The notes: generated by a model not told the origin, from the letters alone. DNA of 64,000 bases from Megamerina dolium (GCA_963854835.1 OY978525.1:49627429-49691428), one strand, 5' to 3'. Positions 21,223-33,529 are shown, numbered from the stretch's first letter. Program-made: numbers and translations.

Positions 21223-23510
21223 GAAAGTACACGATACCAGTAAAGACAGATCAGGAACCAATACATCAGAGGCAGTACAGGTTACCAGAAGTGCATAAGG
21301 AGGATATTAATAGGCAGGTAAATAAAATGTTGGAAGACGAAATAATCATTCCCAGTTCTTCCCCATGGAATTCCTAAATAATATTAGTTCCAAAGAAGGC
21401 GGAAAGCGAAAAGTAATGGGGACTAGTTGTTGATTTCAGAAAACTGAACGATGTCACCATTAAACAGGTTTTTCCAATTCTACACATTGATGAGATATTG
21501 GATCAGTTAGGTCATAGTACATATTTTACTACACTTGATCTGGCCAGTGTTTATCATCAAGTACTAATGGAGGAATCTGACAGAGAAAAAACCGCTTTTC
21601 GTTAAGGTGTCGGGCATTGTGAATTTAATAGAATGCCTATTGGGCTAACGGGAGCACCTGCGACTTTTCAAAGATTAATGAATCATGTATTGACTTGACT
21701 CCAGGGAATGGATTGTTTTGTATATTTGGATGACATAGTTGTCTACGGTCGGAATTTGGCGCAACATGAATCGCGATTGCGGATAGTGTTTGAACTCTTA
21801 CGCAAACATAACTTAAAACTAAATACAGAGAAGTGCCAATTTTTGCGAAAAGAGATAATTTGCCTAGAGCATAAGTGCACTGAGAAAGGGGCATTGTCAG
21901 ATCCCAGTAAGGTAGAATGTGTCAAAAATATTCCTGTTCCAAGAAATAAGAAAGATGTTCAGGCATTCTTAGGTTTAGTAAACTATTTTAGAAATTTTGC
22001 TGAAAATATGGCAAGCATAGCGCTACCAATTAATAAATTACTAAGAAAATATGCAAAATTTGAATGGACCGATAAATGCCAGAAAGCTTTTGAAAATTTG
22101 AAGGAGGCAATTTGCTCCCCCCCCAATTTTTTCCGAATCTTCTGTGCTGACAACAGGTTCCAGGAATGAAGCCTTGGGGGCAGTTCTATCGCAAGGTGAA
22201 ATTGGAAAAGATCAACCAATAGCCTTTGAGCGCAGAGCACTTAGTGATACTGAGAAAAGATATTCCACCATTGAAAAGGAATTCTTGGCTATCGTGTGGG
22301 CTGTAAAGAATTATAGAGCTTATCTACTGGGTAGACCATTTAAATTCTACACTGACCATCAGCCCTTACGAGGAATTGCCAATCTGAAAGACCAGACATT
22401 ACACTTAGCACGTGTCAGACATAAACTATTTGAATTTGATTTTGAAACAATTTATAAACCAGACAAAAGGCACTTGAACGCGGATGTGCTCAGCAGAGTT
22501 CCACAATTGAATTAGGAGTCGACAATGGTTGTGACTCGTTCTATGGCGGGGAATAAAGTCGATGAAACCGAACGCCTAAAAAAGGCTGATTAAAGCTCTG
22601 GTGACGAGTTAGAACTAGATGAAAATGCAGAAAACTAAGAGAACAAGAATGCGAAACTTCTCACTGATGAAAAGGATATATCGACAATATTTCGCAACTT
22701 CCATGATTCACCTTTAGGAGGGCATCTGAAAACTTATTTCACGATTAGAAGACAGTATTGGTGGAAAGGTATACGAAGCCAAATTAAAGAATATGTTAAA
22801 AATTGAAAAAATGTTAAACTAACAAGAGCTCGAGGCTTACGAAAATGCCAATGATATTAACTAATATTAACTGATAGACATGGTAGGAATCTTCCAGAGA
22901 CGACATCTGGAAACAAATACATACTTACATTTCAAGATGATTTTTCCAATTTTTTTATTTTTGTGGCTATATCAGATGCGAAAGCTATCACAAAAACGCA
23001 AAAGCGTTTTACAATGAAGTTATTATGCGATATAACATACCAAAAATATTATTGACTGATAATGCTACTAATTTCATTTAGAAGTTATTTCCCGATATAT
23101 GCAAGACGGTGTTAAAAAATTACGTATAACACCGTACCATCCACAAGCAAAGAATTCTTTAGAAAGAAGAAACAGACCTTTAGCAGAATATCTTAGAAGG
23201 TTTGTTAAAGAAGACGGGTCTAATCAGCGATGCACATACTTAATAACACCGTACATACTGCGACAAAACGGACGCCATTCAGTGTTCTATACGGTTTCAA
23301 TATCAATATGCCGACAAACTTAAAAACAAAAAGATCACCTCTGTACAATGCAGATGATCAAAATAAGATATTATAATACCAACTATGAGTTAGTGAGGGA
23401 AAATCAAGAAAAAGCAAAGAAATCAGCTAAAATTCAGTAAATAAAAGGGATCCACCATATAATTTTTAAAATAGGTGATAAAGTTTTGTTGAAAAATCAG
23501 ACTAGGACAT
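21223..23510 (+). pseudogene. errantivirus pol: RT, RNase H, integrase (degraded)
   Basis: An insect Gypsy/17.6-type pol in plus orientation, starting just before RT. RT runs ~21230-22130 with motif A TLDLASVYHQ (usual G replaced by V), LTGAPATFQRLMNHV, and motif C CFVYLDDIVVYGRN; several stops interrupt the first half, and 21708-22169 is open. RNase H is open at 22144-22515 (LGAVLSQGEIGKDQPIAF, YTDHQPL, RHLNADVLSRVP), though it enters by a frameshift that removed its first Asp region. Integrase at ~22640-23500 is badly broken, but pieces of HDSPLGGHLK, LTDNATNF and the Glu motif are readable. The closest relative in the window is the minus-strand RT at 47560-48640. Not functional. Confidence 0.9.
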
Positions 23511-24395
23511 AACAACTTACTTAAACATTTTTATCAATAAGTAATAGTAGTTTAAAAATCAATAATGTTTGTGGTAAAATATAAAAAAAAGAAACAACAT
23601 TTTTTTTCAGTTGGGATATAAAATACAATATTATAAAATAAGAACATTAGTTTATAGAATAGAATAGGGCAAGTTGCCATGTTCATGTGTATAACCACAT
23701 ATATTGCAATGCATCGCGTTGAATTGTAATTCGGTATGTGGATACTCATGAGCACGGGCGAATTAATTAGTCAAGCAATCAAATAGTTTAATTCGAGTTA
23801 GTATAGGAATACATAGGATTAGGGAATCATCGAGAAGGGAGTAGTTGAGTGGAAATAATGAATATATAAATGCCATCGATAAATTTAGCAATTATCTACC
23901 CCACCTGAAAACATACGAAAAAATTAAATAGGTACATTTATGAGAATTAGTTAAAGTTTGTTTTTGTTTATTGCATTTTGTTCCAAAAATTAGTGTTTAT
24001 TCATTGGACGTAGGTAAGGTTCCTGAGGAACAGTGGCGATCGTGGGAGATCATATCCGTCACGAATGACCTCATTTTCCAGCACACTGAGCAACTTGCGG
24101 AACCTTCCGGTCATTCTGTGCAAAAGCCTATAGCAGACCTCCAACTCTGGGCTATAGCCTCAGCATTATCTGGGGAACCGTAAGTCCCCGCAAATCATCT
24201 GGTGTCACCTCGTAGGTTATACCTAGTTCCTGACGGAGTGCATCGTGCACTGATGTAACGGGTTGTTCCACACAGTTTTGTTTATTCTCCCCGAGCAGAT
24301 CCAAAGCAACGTGGAAGTACGTAATTTTCTCCATAAGGATTTCAAATGGCGACATCGTGGTTATTATGTTCGGATTAATACTGATGAAAAACCAA
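23511..24395. other. pol-env interval, unassigned
   Basis: No confident gene. A minus-strand frame at 24152-24409 (85 codons, with FEILMEKITYFHVAL and LRQELGITYEV) looks more protein-like than chance but is antisense to env and unidentified. Confidence 0.4.
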
Positions 24396-24435
24396 CGTAT
24401 AGAGGGCACGTTACATACTACCGTAATGAAAAGTA

Positions 24436-25892
24436 ATGGTTTTTCGAAATCTAAGTAAGACTATCGTTAACAGGGTTTTAAAGGTTAAAATGCGGTATTT
24501 CTGGATTCTATTGGCAAGCCTAGATTTGGCTGCAGCAGCATTTCCAGTGGAGATTAACAAACTCAACGAAACTGCAATAGTATACGAGAATGTAGGCAAC
24601 GCATGGTTGTTTAGCAAAGAATGGACTATTATGACAACCTTCGCAGCAATGGCATTAGACGAATTCATAACACCAACAGCATTATGGTATTCGTCGAAAA
24701 AGCTAAGTCACTTTGTAAAAAACTTAAAGAAAGACCTAGCACCTAAAAGAAACAGAAACCATAATTTCCAATTTGCGGGTTACCGATAATCATCTGAAAG
24801 GCATACTCAAAGCAAAAAGAAGTAAAAGAGCAATAGACAGCGTTTGGGAAATGTTCCATTGGGCTTTCGATACAATGGATCATCGAGATGCAGAAATCAT
24901 ATACAATCATCTAAATAGCGAAATGTGCGAGATGATAAAGCAGCAGGTCACGATAATGGCAAACAACTACGAAAGACTCGAAAGAGAAAGGTGTATGAGA
25001 ATGAATAACCGCAACGGTTTCCTCTGCAAACGCCCAGACAAAACGATGATATATGAAAACCAAAGTTGTGAGGTACGCTTAATGCAACGACAACCAACTA
25101 TGGGGATAGGGTGTGACCACGTAGCAGTACCAGCAGGAGTTGGTACATTAGTGAAAACAGAAACAGTGAATAGATGGCTCTTTACGTTCAGTAAGCCGGT
25201 GTTATTTGATGTAACCTGCGAAAATGGCACCGAACCATTCACTGGTTCAAGGTTGCTTCAAAATCTCTAATGGAGAAGTTATACTACCTATCGAGTCGGG
25301 TTCACCACAAAACTTTACAACACCAACAAGAAGGGTAGATCATTATCCGTTATTCATAGAAAACTTAAAGGAAAGTTGGAAACCACTAACCACAGATGCA
25401 TCCGTGATAAAACCTTTGGTAACGGCAAAACACTCTAAATACAGACAAGCAGTGAAAGAAGGTTACGTAAGCTCCGAACAACTGAACACAAACATTGAAA
25501 TCAAGCAAAGAACGCAGCTTCTTCACGAAAACCAACAAAATCTATGGACGACGGTGATTTATTCTGGGACTACGATAACAATCTTTATAACCAATGCACT
25601 GTTCTTTTTTAAATTTGGTTGCTGTTGCACAAACAAAATAAAATCGACACCGAGGCATCAACCCAACATATCACCTCCAGTACATTCAACATTCCAAATA
25701 AACCCGTCTCGACACCTTAAAGTAGTTTCAGCATCAGGGGCAAAAGCGATTACATTTTCATCCAACGGTTCATCTGAAACAGATATCCAACAAATAAGCG
25801 TCGGAGATGGTGGATTAACAGTAGAATCCTTAAGGTATTCAAACACAGTATATATAAACAAGTTATTAAACTTTTATAAACTCACTGCCTAG
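24436..25892 (+). pseudogene. errantivirus env (three frames)
   Basis: Envelope-like protein of an insect errantivirus, an old genomic copy. The first frame (24436-24789) has a hydrophobic leader after MRYFWILLASLDLAAAAF, a likely signal peptide starting at 24490. The second (24773-25270) begins with a basic furin-type site (KAKRSKR, then AIDS), followed by a heptad-like region, and has many cysteines. The third (25224-25892) carries the distal ectodomain, one transmembrane segment (TTITIFITNALFFF) and a Cys-rich start to a short cytoplasmic tail. Two frame changes split it, at ~24780 and ~25250, so it is not a working envelope gene. Its place between integrase and the 3' purine tract supports the call. 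Which errantivirus lineage it belongs to is uncertain. Confidence 0.75.
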
Positions 25893-25956
25893 AAAAAAAA
25901 TTATAATTTTTAATGAAAATTATCATTAAAAATTATAATTTTCCTTCTTCATAATA

Positions 25957-25966
25957 TGGGGAGGAA
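25957..25966 (+). promoter_or_regulatory. polypurine tract before LTR family C
   Basis: tggggaggaa directly before TGTTATGAGTCAAAAT. Confidence 0.75.
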
Positions 25967-26820
25967 TGTTATGAGTCAAAATAATGCTCGTGTAAAAAAT
26001 CAACATTATTTTAAAATATTAAGTCCCAAAGTGGAAGCCAAATATTAGCTATTTTCAAACAACTTTTTATCAATGCTGAAAGTATCTACTTTGGTAGTTC
26101 GTGAGTTGTTATAAAATATTCATTATGAGATCCAAGGTAGCCTGTTAGTTAGCGTTGGTCACCTGGAGAGACTGAATCAATGAAGCTCGATCGCAAATAT
26201 TGAAATTTTTGAACGTCTGAAAATTCCCTGTTGTTGTGCACCAGAGTTCAAAAAACGTTGCAGAAGTTCAACCAATCACGCTGCTCCCCGCTGAAGTGTA
26301 TGCATTGGAGTTTTGGAAAATTGATGCGAGGAGCTTGTTGACGTTCGCTGGAAATATGAAAGCTGCTGAATTGCTGGAGAGTCGCTATGGTTTGCTAGGC
26401 GACCATGCAGTCGGTAATTGTTGCCTGTGTTTCAATATACGATTGTTCAAAGGCAACCCGAAGGATCTCGACCAGCTGCGACTCATCAAGCTGTTCCAGC
26501 ATGACCTGCAGTTCCGAAAGTGCGTTATAGATGCGTTCTACTCTGACTTCACTTGCGGCGGGAGCAGTGATAATGATTGGTCATCAATGCCAACATCATT
26601 CTGCTGCCAAGCAATGAACCGGCTTTTGATGAAGTGTCCGATATAGCCATTTGGAGGTTATAGTACTTAAAAGGAAGTATATTATCTGAGCCTTATCTAG
26701 CTCAAAGAACCTTCGTGAATTGCAGAACTTTTTCTACAATTTAATAGTCGAATAATTTTGTTCGTGTTGGTCTTTATCAAATATTAATAAATTGATTTTA
26801 ATTAATTTTCCTCAAACAGA
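25967..26820 (+). repeat. errantivirus 3' LTR (family C), 3' end uncertain
   Basis: Starts TGTTATGAGTCAAAATAATG after the purine tract. A TATA-like gttataaaatattc at ~26108 fits a promoter, and aataaa near 26787 a polyadenylation signal. The end is set at a ca before 26820 only by guess, as no second copy is in the window. Inside it a 136-codon frame (26236-26646) with higher GC than its surroundings has no recognised domain; it is either LTR leader sequence or captured DNA. Confidence 0.5.
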
Positions 26821-27097
26821 TGCCGTCAATTAAACGGCTTAAGCTAGGAAGCTGGATTTGGTACACTAATTGCTATCGTAGTATTTTTAGTAGTATTTGT
26901 GCCAAATTTCCATAAAATATCTAATTGGTAAGTAACCGAAGTTATTCCCTTCTTCAGGTTTACTTAAAAATGTCACTTATCTAAAGTGCCACTAATTACA
27001 TAGATATTATATGAAATCCAGAGAAGAAGAGCTAAATTTAAACAAGAACTACAATATTGCAACAAATTTAGAAAATCGCTTTAGTATTGTAGTATTT
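26821..27097. other. no recognised feature
   Basis: AT-rich spacer ending in the target duplication of the SINE. Confidence 0.5.
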
Positions 27098-27109
27098 TTT
27101 AATCCATTG

Positions 27110-27503
27110 GGTTAGGTTAGGTTATGTGTCTGCCCTCTCTCTGAGAGGTCACACTTAGGCCAGAAAGGCCCATTGTGTTACCACCCAGCTTCTTTTCCAA
27201 TGCTGCTGTGAATGTTAAATTTGGACAGCATTAGAAGGGACCTACTTATATTAGCCAGTTCCGAAAGGCAGAATCCTTGTGACATCACTTTAACTTAGTT
27301 TGTGTCACAGAGCTCTTTTAAGAAGCATTTTTGGCAAATTGTTACTGACGGAAAAATTACCAATTCTTGCCGGCAGGTGAGTACCGTTCGAAAGAAAACT
27401 CTTTTCGATATTACATTTTGTTTTTTATGCTTCAGCCGGGGATTGAACCCATGATCTACATATCAGAAGGCAAAAGCACTAACCACTGAGTTACGGCACC
27501 CAC
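27110..27503 (-). mobile_element. tRNA-headed SINE, copy 3, with an unusual tail
   Basis: Head and body match the other copies on the minus strand (gtgggtgccgtaactcagtg at the right end). The 3' part is different: instead of the usual ending it carries ~120 bases of other sequence ending in ACATAACCTAACCTAACC. The target duplication ttttaatccatt is at 27098-27109 and 27504-27515, so the unusual tail was part of the inserted unit. Confidence 0.9.
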
Positions 27504-27515
27504 TTTTAATCCATT

Positions 27516-28045
27516 TCTTTTATTAACTTTTAAAAAAGTGAACGAAGCTAAACAATTTTTTGAAATAAAAGGCTTAAAAAAATGTACAAAGCGGCTTAAC
27601 TATCGTTTCCACTTTCCTCACTAGAAATATTTTCACTTTCTTCACCTATCATCTCCATCAGTAGAATCATATTCTTCGTCCTTATCATGGCAATTGTACC
27701 ACTTCTTTCTGTAACATTTGATCCATTTTATCGAAAGTTTTCGCTTTGAAATAATTAAAGAATTATATCTTATATCAAAGTTGCACGAAAGCTGAAAGCT
27801 ATCCAATTGGAAAGAAAGCTGCTTAAATTATTTCAGGCCTATCGGTGAAATGTGGAAGGCGTGTTATAACATGAGTATTTATCCAAAAAGTGTTGTGTGA
27901 ATACTTCTTAAGTTTACCCACATTACTTTCAACTAGCTACTTTCATTAAAATATTATGCATCCTTTTAATTAAATGTCCATCCACCTACTATGACTCCGC
28001 AACGCGGAGTAATTGTAGGTGTTCCTAATTCACATAATTCAGAGA
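27516..28045. other. unassigned; acidic-tail-like coding trace on the minus strand
   Basis: Minus-strand 27720-27605 reads two broken pieces, CHDKDEEYDSTDGDD and EESENISSEESGNDS, before a stop. This resembles the acidic C-terminus of an unidentified protein. No other motif. Weak. Confidence 0.25.
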
Positions 28046-28049
28046 TTTT

Positions 28050-29215
28050 TTGGCAATTTATAAACTAAACTGCAATAAGATAATAATCATTGCAATAACA
28101 CAATAATCATTACCATAATATGTATAACGTAATGATCATTGGTTAAAATGGGTTATCATTAGATTGTAAAAATGCGTGGTCATGGTTGTATTATATTTCG
28201 TTGTCATGGTTATTGAAAAATATAAAACAAATAAACCCAACAAACCCAACATGCTTATAAAAAACTTGCAGTAAGCTAACATACGCAAGCCTCAGGCTAG
28301 AAAAGAGCTTAAGAAATTATTGGAAAAGGCTTAAAATTATTATAGAATAAACAAAGGGGAACCCTTGGATAAATATTCCATGCTATAAAGGTTTCACAAT
28401 CGCTTAATTATTAATAGATAGCTACTATTGTATTTACAATTAATAAAATAACCTTTTACAATAATTTTACAAGTTTTTTTCAATTTTAAGATTAACGTAC
28501 TCTGTATTTTTTTCTTTTTCTTCATCTTGTGAAGTCGTAGTTTCCACATGCAAGAAACAATAACAAAAGACGAAGATAACGTCAAAAAATTTCGTCCCTT
28601 GTAATATATTTTATCTACTACAATTTTTTAACATGCTTTTGAAAGTCTTTTGAATTTCTTTTATACTCCAAGCATTGTTGTGAAATGCTTAGTCAATTGT
28701 TTATTGAGAAGCAACAACCATGCATGCGTAATATTTAAAACAATGCCGGCCACACTAATACTAAAGCACTTGCATACATGTGTGTGTCAAATTGAGTACG
28801 TATTTCTGCAGTGGCTCTATTAAAGCTGTTCACTGTGAAATAGAGAGCAAGTATTGCAGCATATTGTCGTTTGCTTTTGTGTTCAATGTTTTTTTTTCCA
28901 CACATGCGCACCAGTCTTGTTTCGTCAAAAAATAAACAGCAACTGAGAAGCGAAAGCATAACATCGTGCTTTGTAAAAACATGAAGACAAACTGCACATT
29001 GTGAATTCTTGGCCGGCTAAGATTTAAATCATGAAAAAATAAAAACGAAAACAAAGCTAAGATTATAACGATGACCTTCTGAAGAAATGACAATGAATTG
29101 ACCTATTGAAAAAATTGCAGTTTCTTCAAAATTTCTATGTTCAAGAACATCAAGTAAAATTAGGATATATAAACTAAGAGAATTTCATAATTAAGTCAGT
29201 TCAGATAAAGAGATT
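28050..29215 (+). repeat. diverged LTR remnant, family B, with insertions
   Basis: Blocks match the LTRs at 20330-20960 and 60103-60998: aaaatgggtt...aaaaatgcgtgg at ~28147-28178, caacaaccatgcatgc at ~28712, gaccttctgaagaaat at ~29072 and atatataaactaagag at ~29165. Extra sequence separates the blocks, so this copy is the oldest or most disrupted of the three. Confidence 0.6.
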
Positions 29216-29276
29216 ATATATAAGATTATGTAGTATTAAACTGAATTATATTGTGCAAAAGGGCTATATCGACAAA

Positions 29277-29557
29277 AGAAAGATAAATTGTATAAAAGTT
29301 ATATAGGGTTAAGACGAGTAATAATTATATTGACAAAAGAAAGATAAATTGTGTAAAATAGTTAAATTTGCAAAAAAAACTTAAAAAGAAAAAGTGAAAA
29401 ATAAAGAGAAGAATGTTCACTTATTCTTCTCTTTATTTTTCACTTTTTCTTTTTAAGATTTATTTGCAAATTTTAAAATAGTTAAATTTATCTTTCTTTT
29501 GTCAATATAATTTTTACTCGTCTTATCTTTATATAACTTGTATAAAATTTATCTTTC
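29277..29557. repeat. long AT-rich inverted repeat (hairpin)
   Basis: Arms of ~138 bases with a centre at 29415-29422 (gttcactt loop). The inner ~40 bases of the arms are perfect (aaagtgaaaaataaagagaa paired with its complement); the outer parts pair with small gaps. No terminal motif or target duplication was found. Confidence 0.85.
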
Positions 29558-30082
29558 TTGATAAATGAGATTTGTCTTTGAAATTGAAAAAGTGTAAATC
29601 TTAAGAAGTAAGATATTTAAATAAAAGTTGTGATCTTCATAAAGAAGACTCAACAAGATATTGAAATTCAATTTTCAGATGCTTGCAGTAGTATGTTGAA
29701 CATTTTTTTTCTGTAAAAGCCTATAAAATGAAGACTATATTCAGATAACAAACATACCTTAACATTGCTTAGATATTTAACAAAATATCTATTATTTATT
29801 CATTTTCGTATTATTTGACTTTTTAACTAAATTTTCTTATATAACTTATAACTATTTATATAATGAAGATAAAAGCAATACTTAAACAAAGTTACATACC
29901 TCAGGATAATGGTCGAATAGCTAAATAATACTAAATAATAATCTATTATAGCGCGAACCTACTCTAAAATTGCACCTAAATCACTAAGGCGTAAGTTTGC
30001 TTCACTGTAAATACGAATCGTGATTTTTATGGGGCATTTAAATAATGTTAAACAGTACTTTATTCAGTATTCTAATTCAGCA
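29558..30082. other. no recognised feature
   Basis: AT-rich spacer without motif-bearing frames. Confidence 0.5.
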
Positions 30083-30372
30083 AAAATTTAATATCAAAAA
30101 GATTTTTCTTTCAAATGACGCCCACCTTTTGGCAAGCAATTGGCAATTTTTCCGGCAGCCACAATTTACCATGGAAAAGCTTCTAAAGAACTCTGTGGCA
30201 AAGCTCAGAAATAGTGATATCACAAAGTTCTGCCGTCCGGAACCGGCTAAAATAAGTAGGTCTCTTTTAATACTGTCCAAAATTTAACACGCATAACAGT
30301 ACTGGAGGAGAAGCTCGGCCAAAGAGCCCTTCGGAGCTTATAAGTGGCACATATTAATTATTTTATTTTTTT
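30083..30372 (+). mobile_element. tRNA-headed SINE, copy 4, 5'-truncated
   Basis: Starts in the body (aaatttaatatcaaaaagat) without the tRNA-like head and runs to the usual ending and an AT-rich tail. More diverged than copies 2, 5 and 6. Confidence 0.85.
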
Positions 30373-30641
30373 AAATATTGTGAGGGTTTCCTGAAAACAA
30401 CATGTTTTTTAATTGTCGGTAGGGGGACTCTTGCCCCAGTATGAGGCCGTCAGTAAATGTATTTTTCCATTAAAATATTTGAGTGTTTTGTTCGTTTTAT
30501 TGTTGTGTTTCTTTTTATGTATAATGTTCTTGAAAAAAAATTTTTATAGTAAATAAAGAAATTACATTTTTGGGGAGAGGAGAATAGAAATAAAAATGAA
30601 AATGTGTAAGAAAAGTGTAAATGCTCTTAATTTTTGCAAAG

Positions 30642-33060
30642 AAATTTATACTTACTTACTTATGAGGCGATTACAATCGATTTATGCCGAATCTACATGC
30701 TTCACCAGCCAGTTCTTTCCTTCGCTAGTTGGTGCCAGTTAGCAATTCCAAACGCTGACAAGTTCTCCAGTACTTGGTCTTTCCATCAGTGGTTAAGTCT
30801 GCCTCTTGGTTGGCAGTTAGCGAAAATTGTGGGGTTTTCCTTCTTATGCTTTACTTTTTTCACTGAACCTCCAATCATCGGTCATGTTTTCATGCGGCCA
30901 CATACTGCTCATGACCTGGTGTATGCTGGTGAGCAGCTCATAGCCTCTGGTCGTAAAAAACTCTGCAGGCAGACCATCAGCACCTGAAGCGTTATTTTTT
31001 TCACCCTAGAAAAGGCCTTTCTGACCTCGTCATGGTCGCGTCGTGGAACATATAGACCATTATCCGAAATTAGCGAGTTCAGGAGATCTCCTCCACTAAC
31101 CGAATTGCTCTACGGGTCGCCATTCGATAACGTTCCCCATAAACTCAGTACACCATTGTTCTCATTGTTGTCACGACAGGAAAAAACTCCGGGATATAAA
31201 CCGCCATTCAAGCGCGTGATCTAAAAGACTTTTCGAGTCTCAATCCTGTCTCTACACATCTCTATCTCCTCACACTCACGTCTTTCTTTCTTTCACTCTC
31301 GGCACTCCACATCTCTCTGTACCATTCTTTAACAGCTCGCGTAGCACCTGCACTCAGGGGTTTTCTGTAGGCGGAGTATTTTTCTGTTTCGCAACACTCA
31401 ATCTTCAGAGGTCGATTGAAACCGAGGCAAAAATGGATAATAATAGCCCACTTAAAGGAAAACAAACAAACAAAATGTTTTTCGTATAGAGCCTATTTCT
31501 CTGAATATAAGAAACCAAAAATGATCGCTAACGCCCATATAAGGCGAGGCGAAGGGTCAAATTAAAAATTTGCGATCGAAATTTAACATCTTTTCAGTGA
31601 TATATAACATTTCTAGCTTATTTCGAATATTTTAAAAGTTATGGTCAAAATAAAAAATTTGAAAAATTTAATTATAATTAATCATTATAAACCTATAAAA
31701 AATTTAACATATTAAAAAAAATATTAATGTATTTTTAATATTTTTTTATCTTCAAAAAAAAAATTGGGAATGTATCGATCGCAAATTTTAACTTTGATCT
31801 TGATCCACGCCTTATATGAACTTTAGCGAGAAACAATTTTTTGTTTTTTATATTCACAAAAATAGGTTCTATACGAAGAAAATTTTGCTTTAAGTGTGCT
31901 ATTCTACATTTGTTCCGAAACCGATTACCTCCTCGGCAGCAGTAGACATGGCGTGGGATATATGTACCCACTGTGCGCATGTATCATCAAGAGGGCCAGT
32001 GTTCTGCATAAGCAGATCCGATAGTCGAAAAAAAAAAAATACGATAGTTTACGATAGAGTAAAAAAGTATTTTCTGTTTCTGGTGATTGCAGCTTATAGA
32101 CGTCAAGCTTTCTCTGTGTGGGATTTCTTTTGTTCTTTGCGACAGGGCAATGATCGACCGATTTCACGTCCGTAACACTGAAATTATACATATCATCCGT
32201 TGATCACCATGTGATCGATTTGGTTTTTCGTTCGATAGTGGATGTCGAGATGCTCAAATCTGGTAACACTAAATACGATGTCTTATTTAGTTATCGCAAG
32301 TGTTCTGATGGAGGATGAATTTTCAGACAGTTGGATCAAAGGTGCCTTCCTTGCCTACCTTGGCATTGAAGTCGCCAAGCTCGATTTTGATATCGTGGCG
32401 AGTTTAGCGGTAACAACCCTCTTCAAGGAGCTAAAAAAACCCCCTTTGGTTGCATCGTCTTTCTCATCCGTAGCAGCGTGGGACATATTAGGCTGATATT
32501 GACAAATATTGCCTTAATGCGTATTGTTGTCAGCCGTTCGTTCACAGATGTGAACCGTGAGATAAAATGTCGTAGTCTCTTAATAACAAGAAATCCACAT
32601 CCGAGTCTGTACCTCTCTACACAGCAACTGTAATAGATATTACAGGATGCTCTTTTAGAGCAACCCTGTCCCATCCATCATCTGCCCTGAAGTTCGGTGA
32701 TGTCTGCCTTATATTTACTGACCAGCTGGATAGAGGCACCTTCCCTATAGAGAGACTGGATATTCCAGGTGCATATCCGTAAATCGTGGTCGTTACTTCA
32801 TTTGCGGAGGTCGTCAATAAAAGGGGTAGTTCTCATCCAAGCACGGTTTGGTTATTCACTGGGGGAAGTTTTATGTGGTGGTTCCTAAACCCAACGTACA
32901 ACCTCTATCCGAGGAGGTTTTCACCGCTCACTTTAGCCTAATCTCAACCGGTGCCAGGAAGGCGGTCGTCGCCACGTGAAGGACTCCATTAAAAACTGAA
33001 TGTGCCATCACAAAGCGCGAAGAACAAACTACCATACATGACGTCTAATGTGTTGACTTG
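30642..33060 (-). pseudogene. RTE-like non-LTR retrotransposon, internally deleted
   Basis: The left end (30648-30810) is the 3' terminus: its inverse matches 35095-35240 (gaccaagtactggagaac), including the (TAAG)n-type tail, seen here as acttacttactt. Reading on the minus strand, endonuclease pieces come first: ERLTTIRIKAIFVNISLI at ~32520, KIELGDFNAKVGKEG at ~32370. Then a linker at 31262-31465, and the start of RT at 30950-31160 (NASGADGLPAEFF). The RT core is deleted. A foldback element is inserted at ~31415-31935. Frames are broken. The 5' limit near 33060 is uncertain. Confidence 0.75.
31415..31935. mobile_element. foldback MITE inside the RTE-like copy
   Basis: Imperfect inverted arms: left ~31415-31560 and right ~31808-31935, sharing atagcccacttaaag / atagcacacttaaag and cgtatagagcctattt / cgtatagaacctattt, ending near catataaggcg. 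The centre is very AT-rich and non-coding. Ends are approximate and no target duplication was settled. Confidence 0.65.
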
Positions 33061-33066
33061 CGACGA

Positions 33067-33142
33067 GTTCAACAAGGAGCGCGCTAGCCCCACCTGGTTG
33101 AGGCAGTTAGACACATTACCTTGCACACCAGATCACCAAATA
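33067..33142. repeat. second copy of the fragment at 1-76
   Basis: Near-identical to the first bases of the window. It lies upstream of the RTE-like copy in that element's orientation. Confidence 0.6.
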
Positions 33143-33168
33143 ATTTATAATAAATTAAGTAATTTACG

Positions 33169-33529
33169 TGGGTGGGTAGCTCAGTGGTTAGTGTGTTCGC
33201 CTTCTGATCTGTAGGTCGTGGTTCAATCCCCGGCTGATGCATAACAAATTTAATATCGATAAGATTTTTCTTTCGAATGGTACCCACCTGTCGGCAAGCA
33301 ATTGGCAATTCTTCCGACAGTAACAACTTGCCATGAAAAAGCTTCTTAAAGAACTCTGTGACAAAGCTCAGAAAAAGTGATGTCACAAGTGTTCTGCCGT
33401 TCGGAACCGGCTAAAATAAGTAGGTCCCTTCTAATACTGTCCAAATTTAAGACGCACAACAGTAATGGAAGAGAAGCTCGGCCAATGAGACCTTTGGGGC
33501 TTTAAGTGCCACATATATATATATATATA
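33169..33529 (+). mobile_element. tRNA-headed SINE, copy 5, with 13-bp target duplication
   Basis: Full head (gggtagctcagtggttagtg, ggttcaatccccggctg), body and ending, then a short (AT)n tail. The duplication taagtaatttacg is at 33156-33168 and 33530-33542. Confidence 0.95.

Noticed and set aside
27110..27130. Telomere-like ggttaggttaggtta
   Set aside because: Only three short units, inside a SINE tail bounded by a target duplication.
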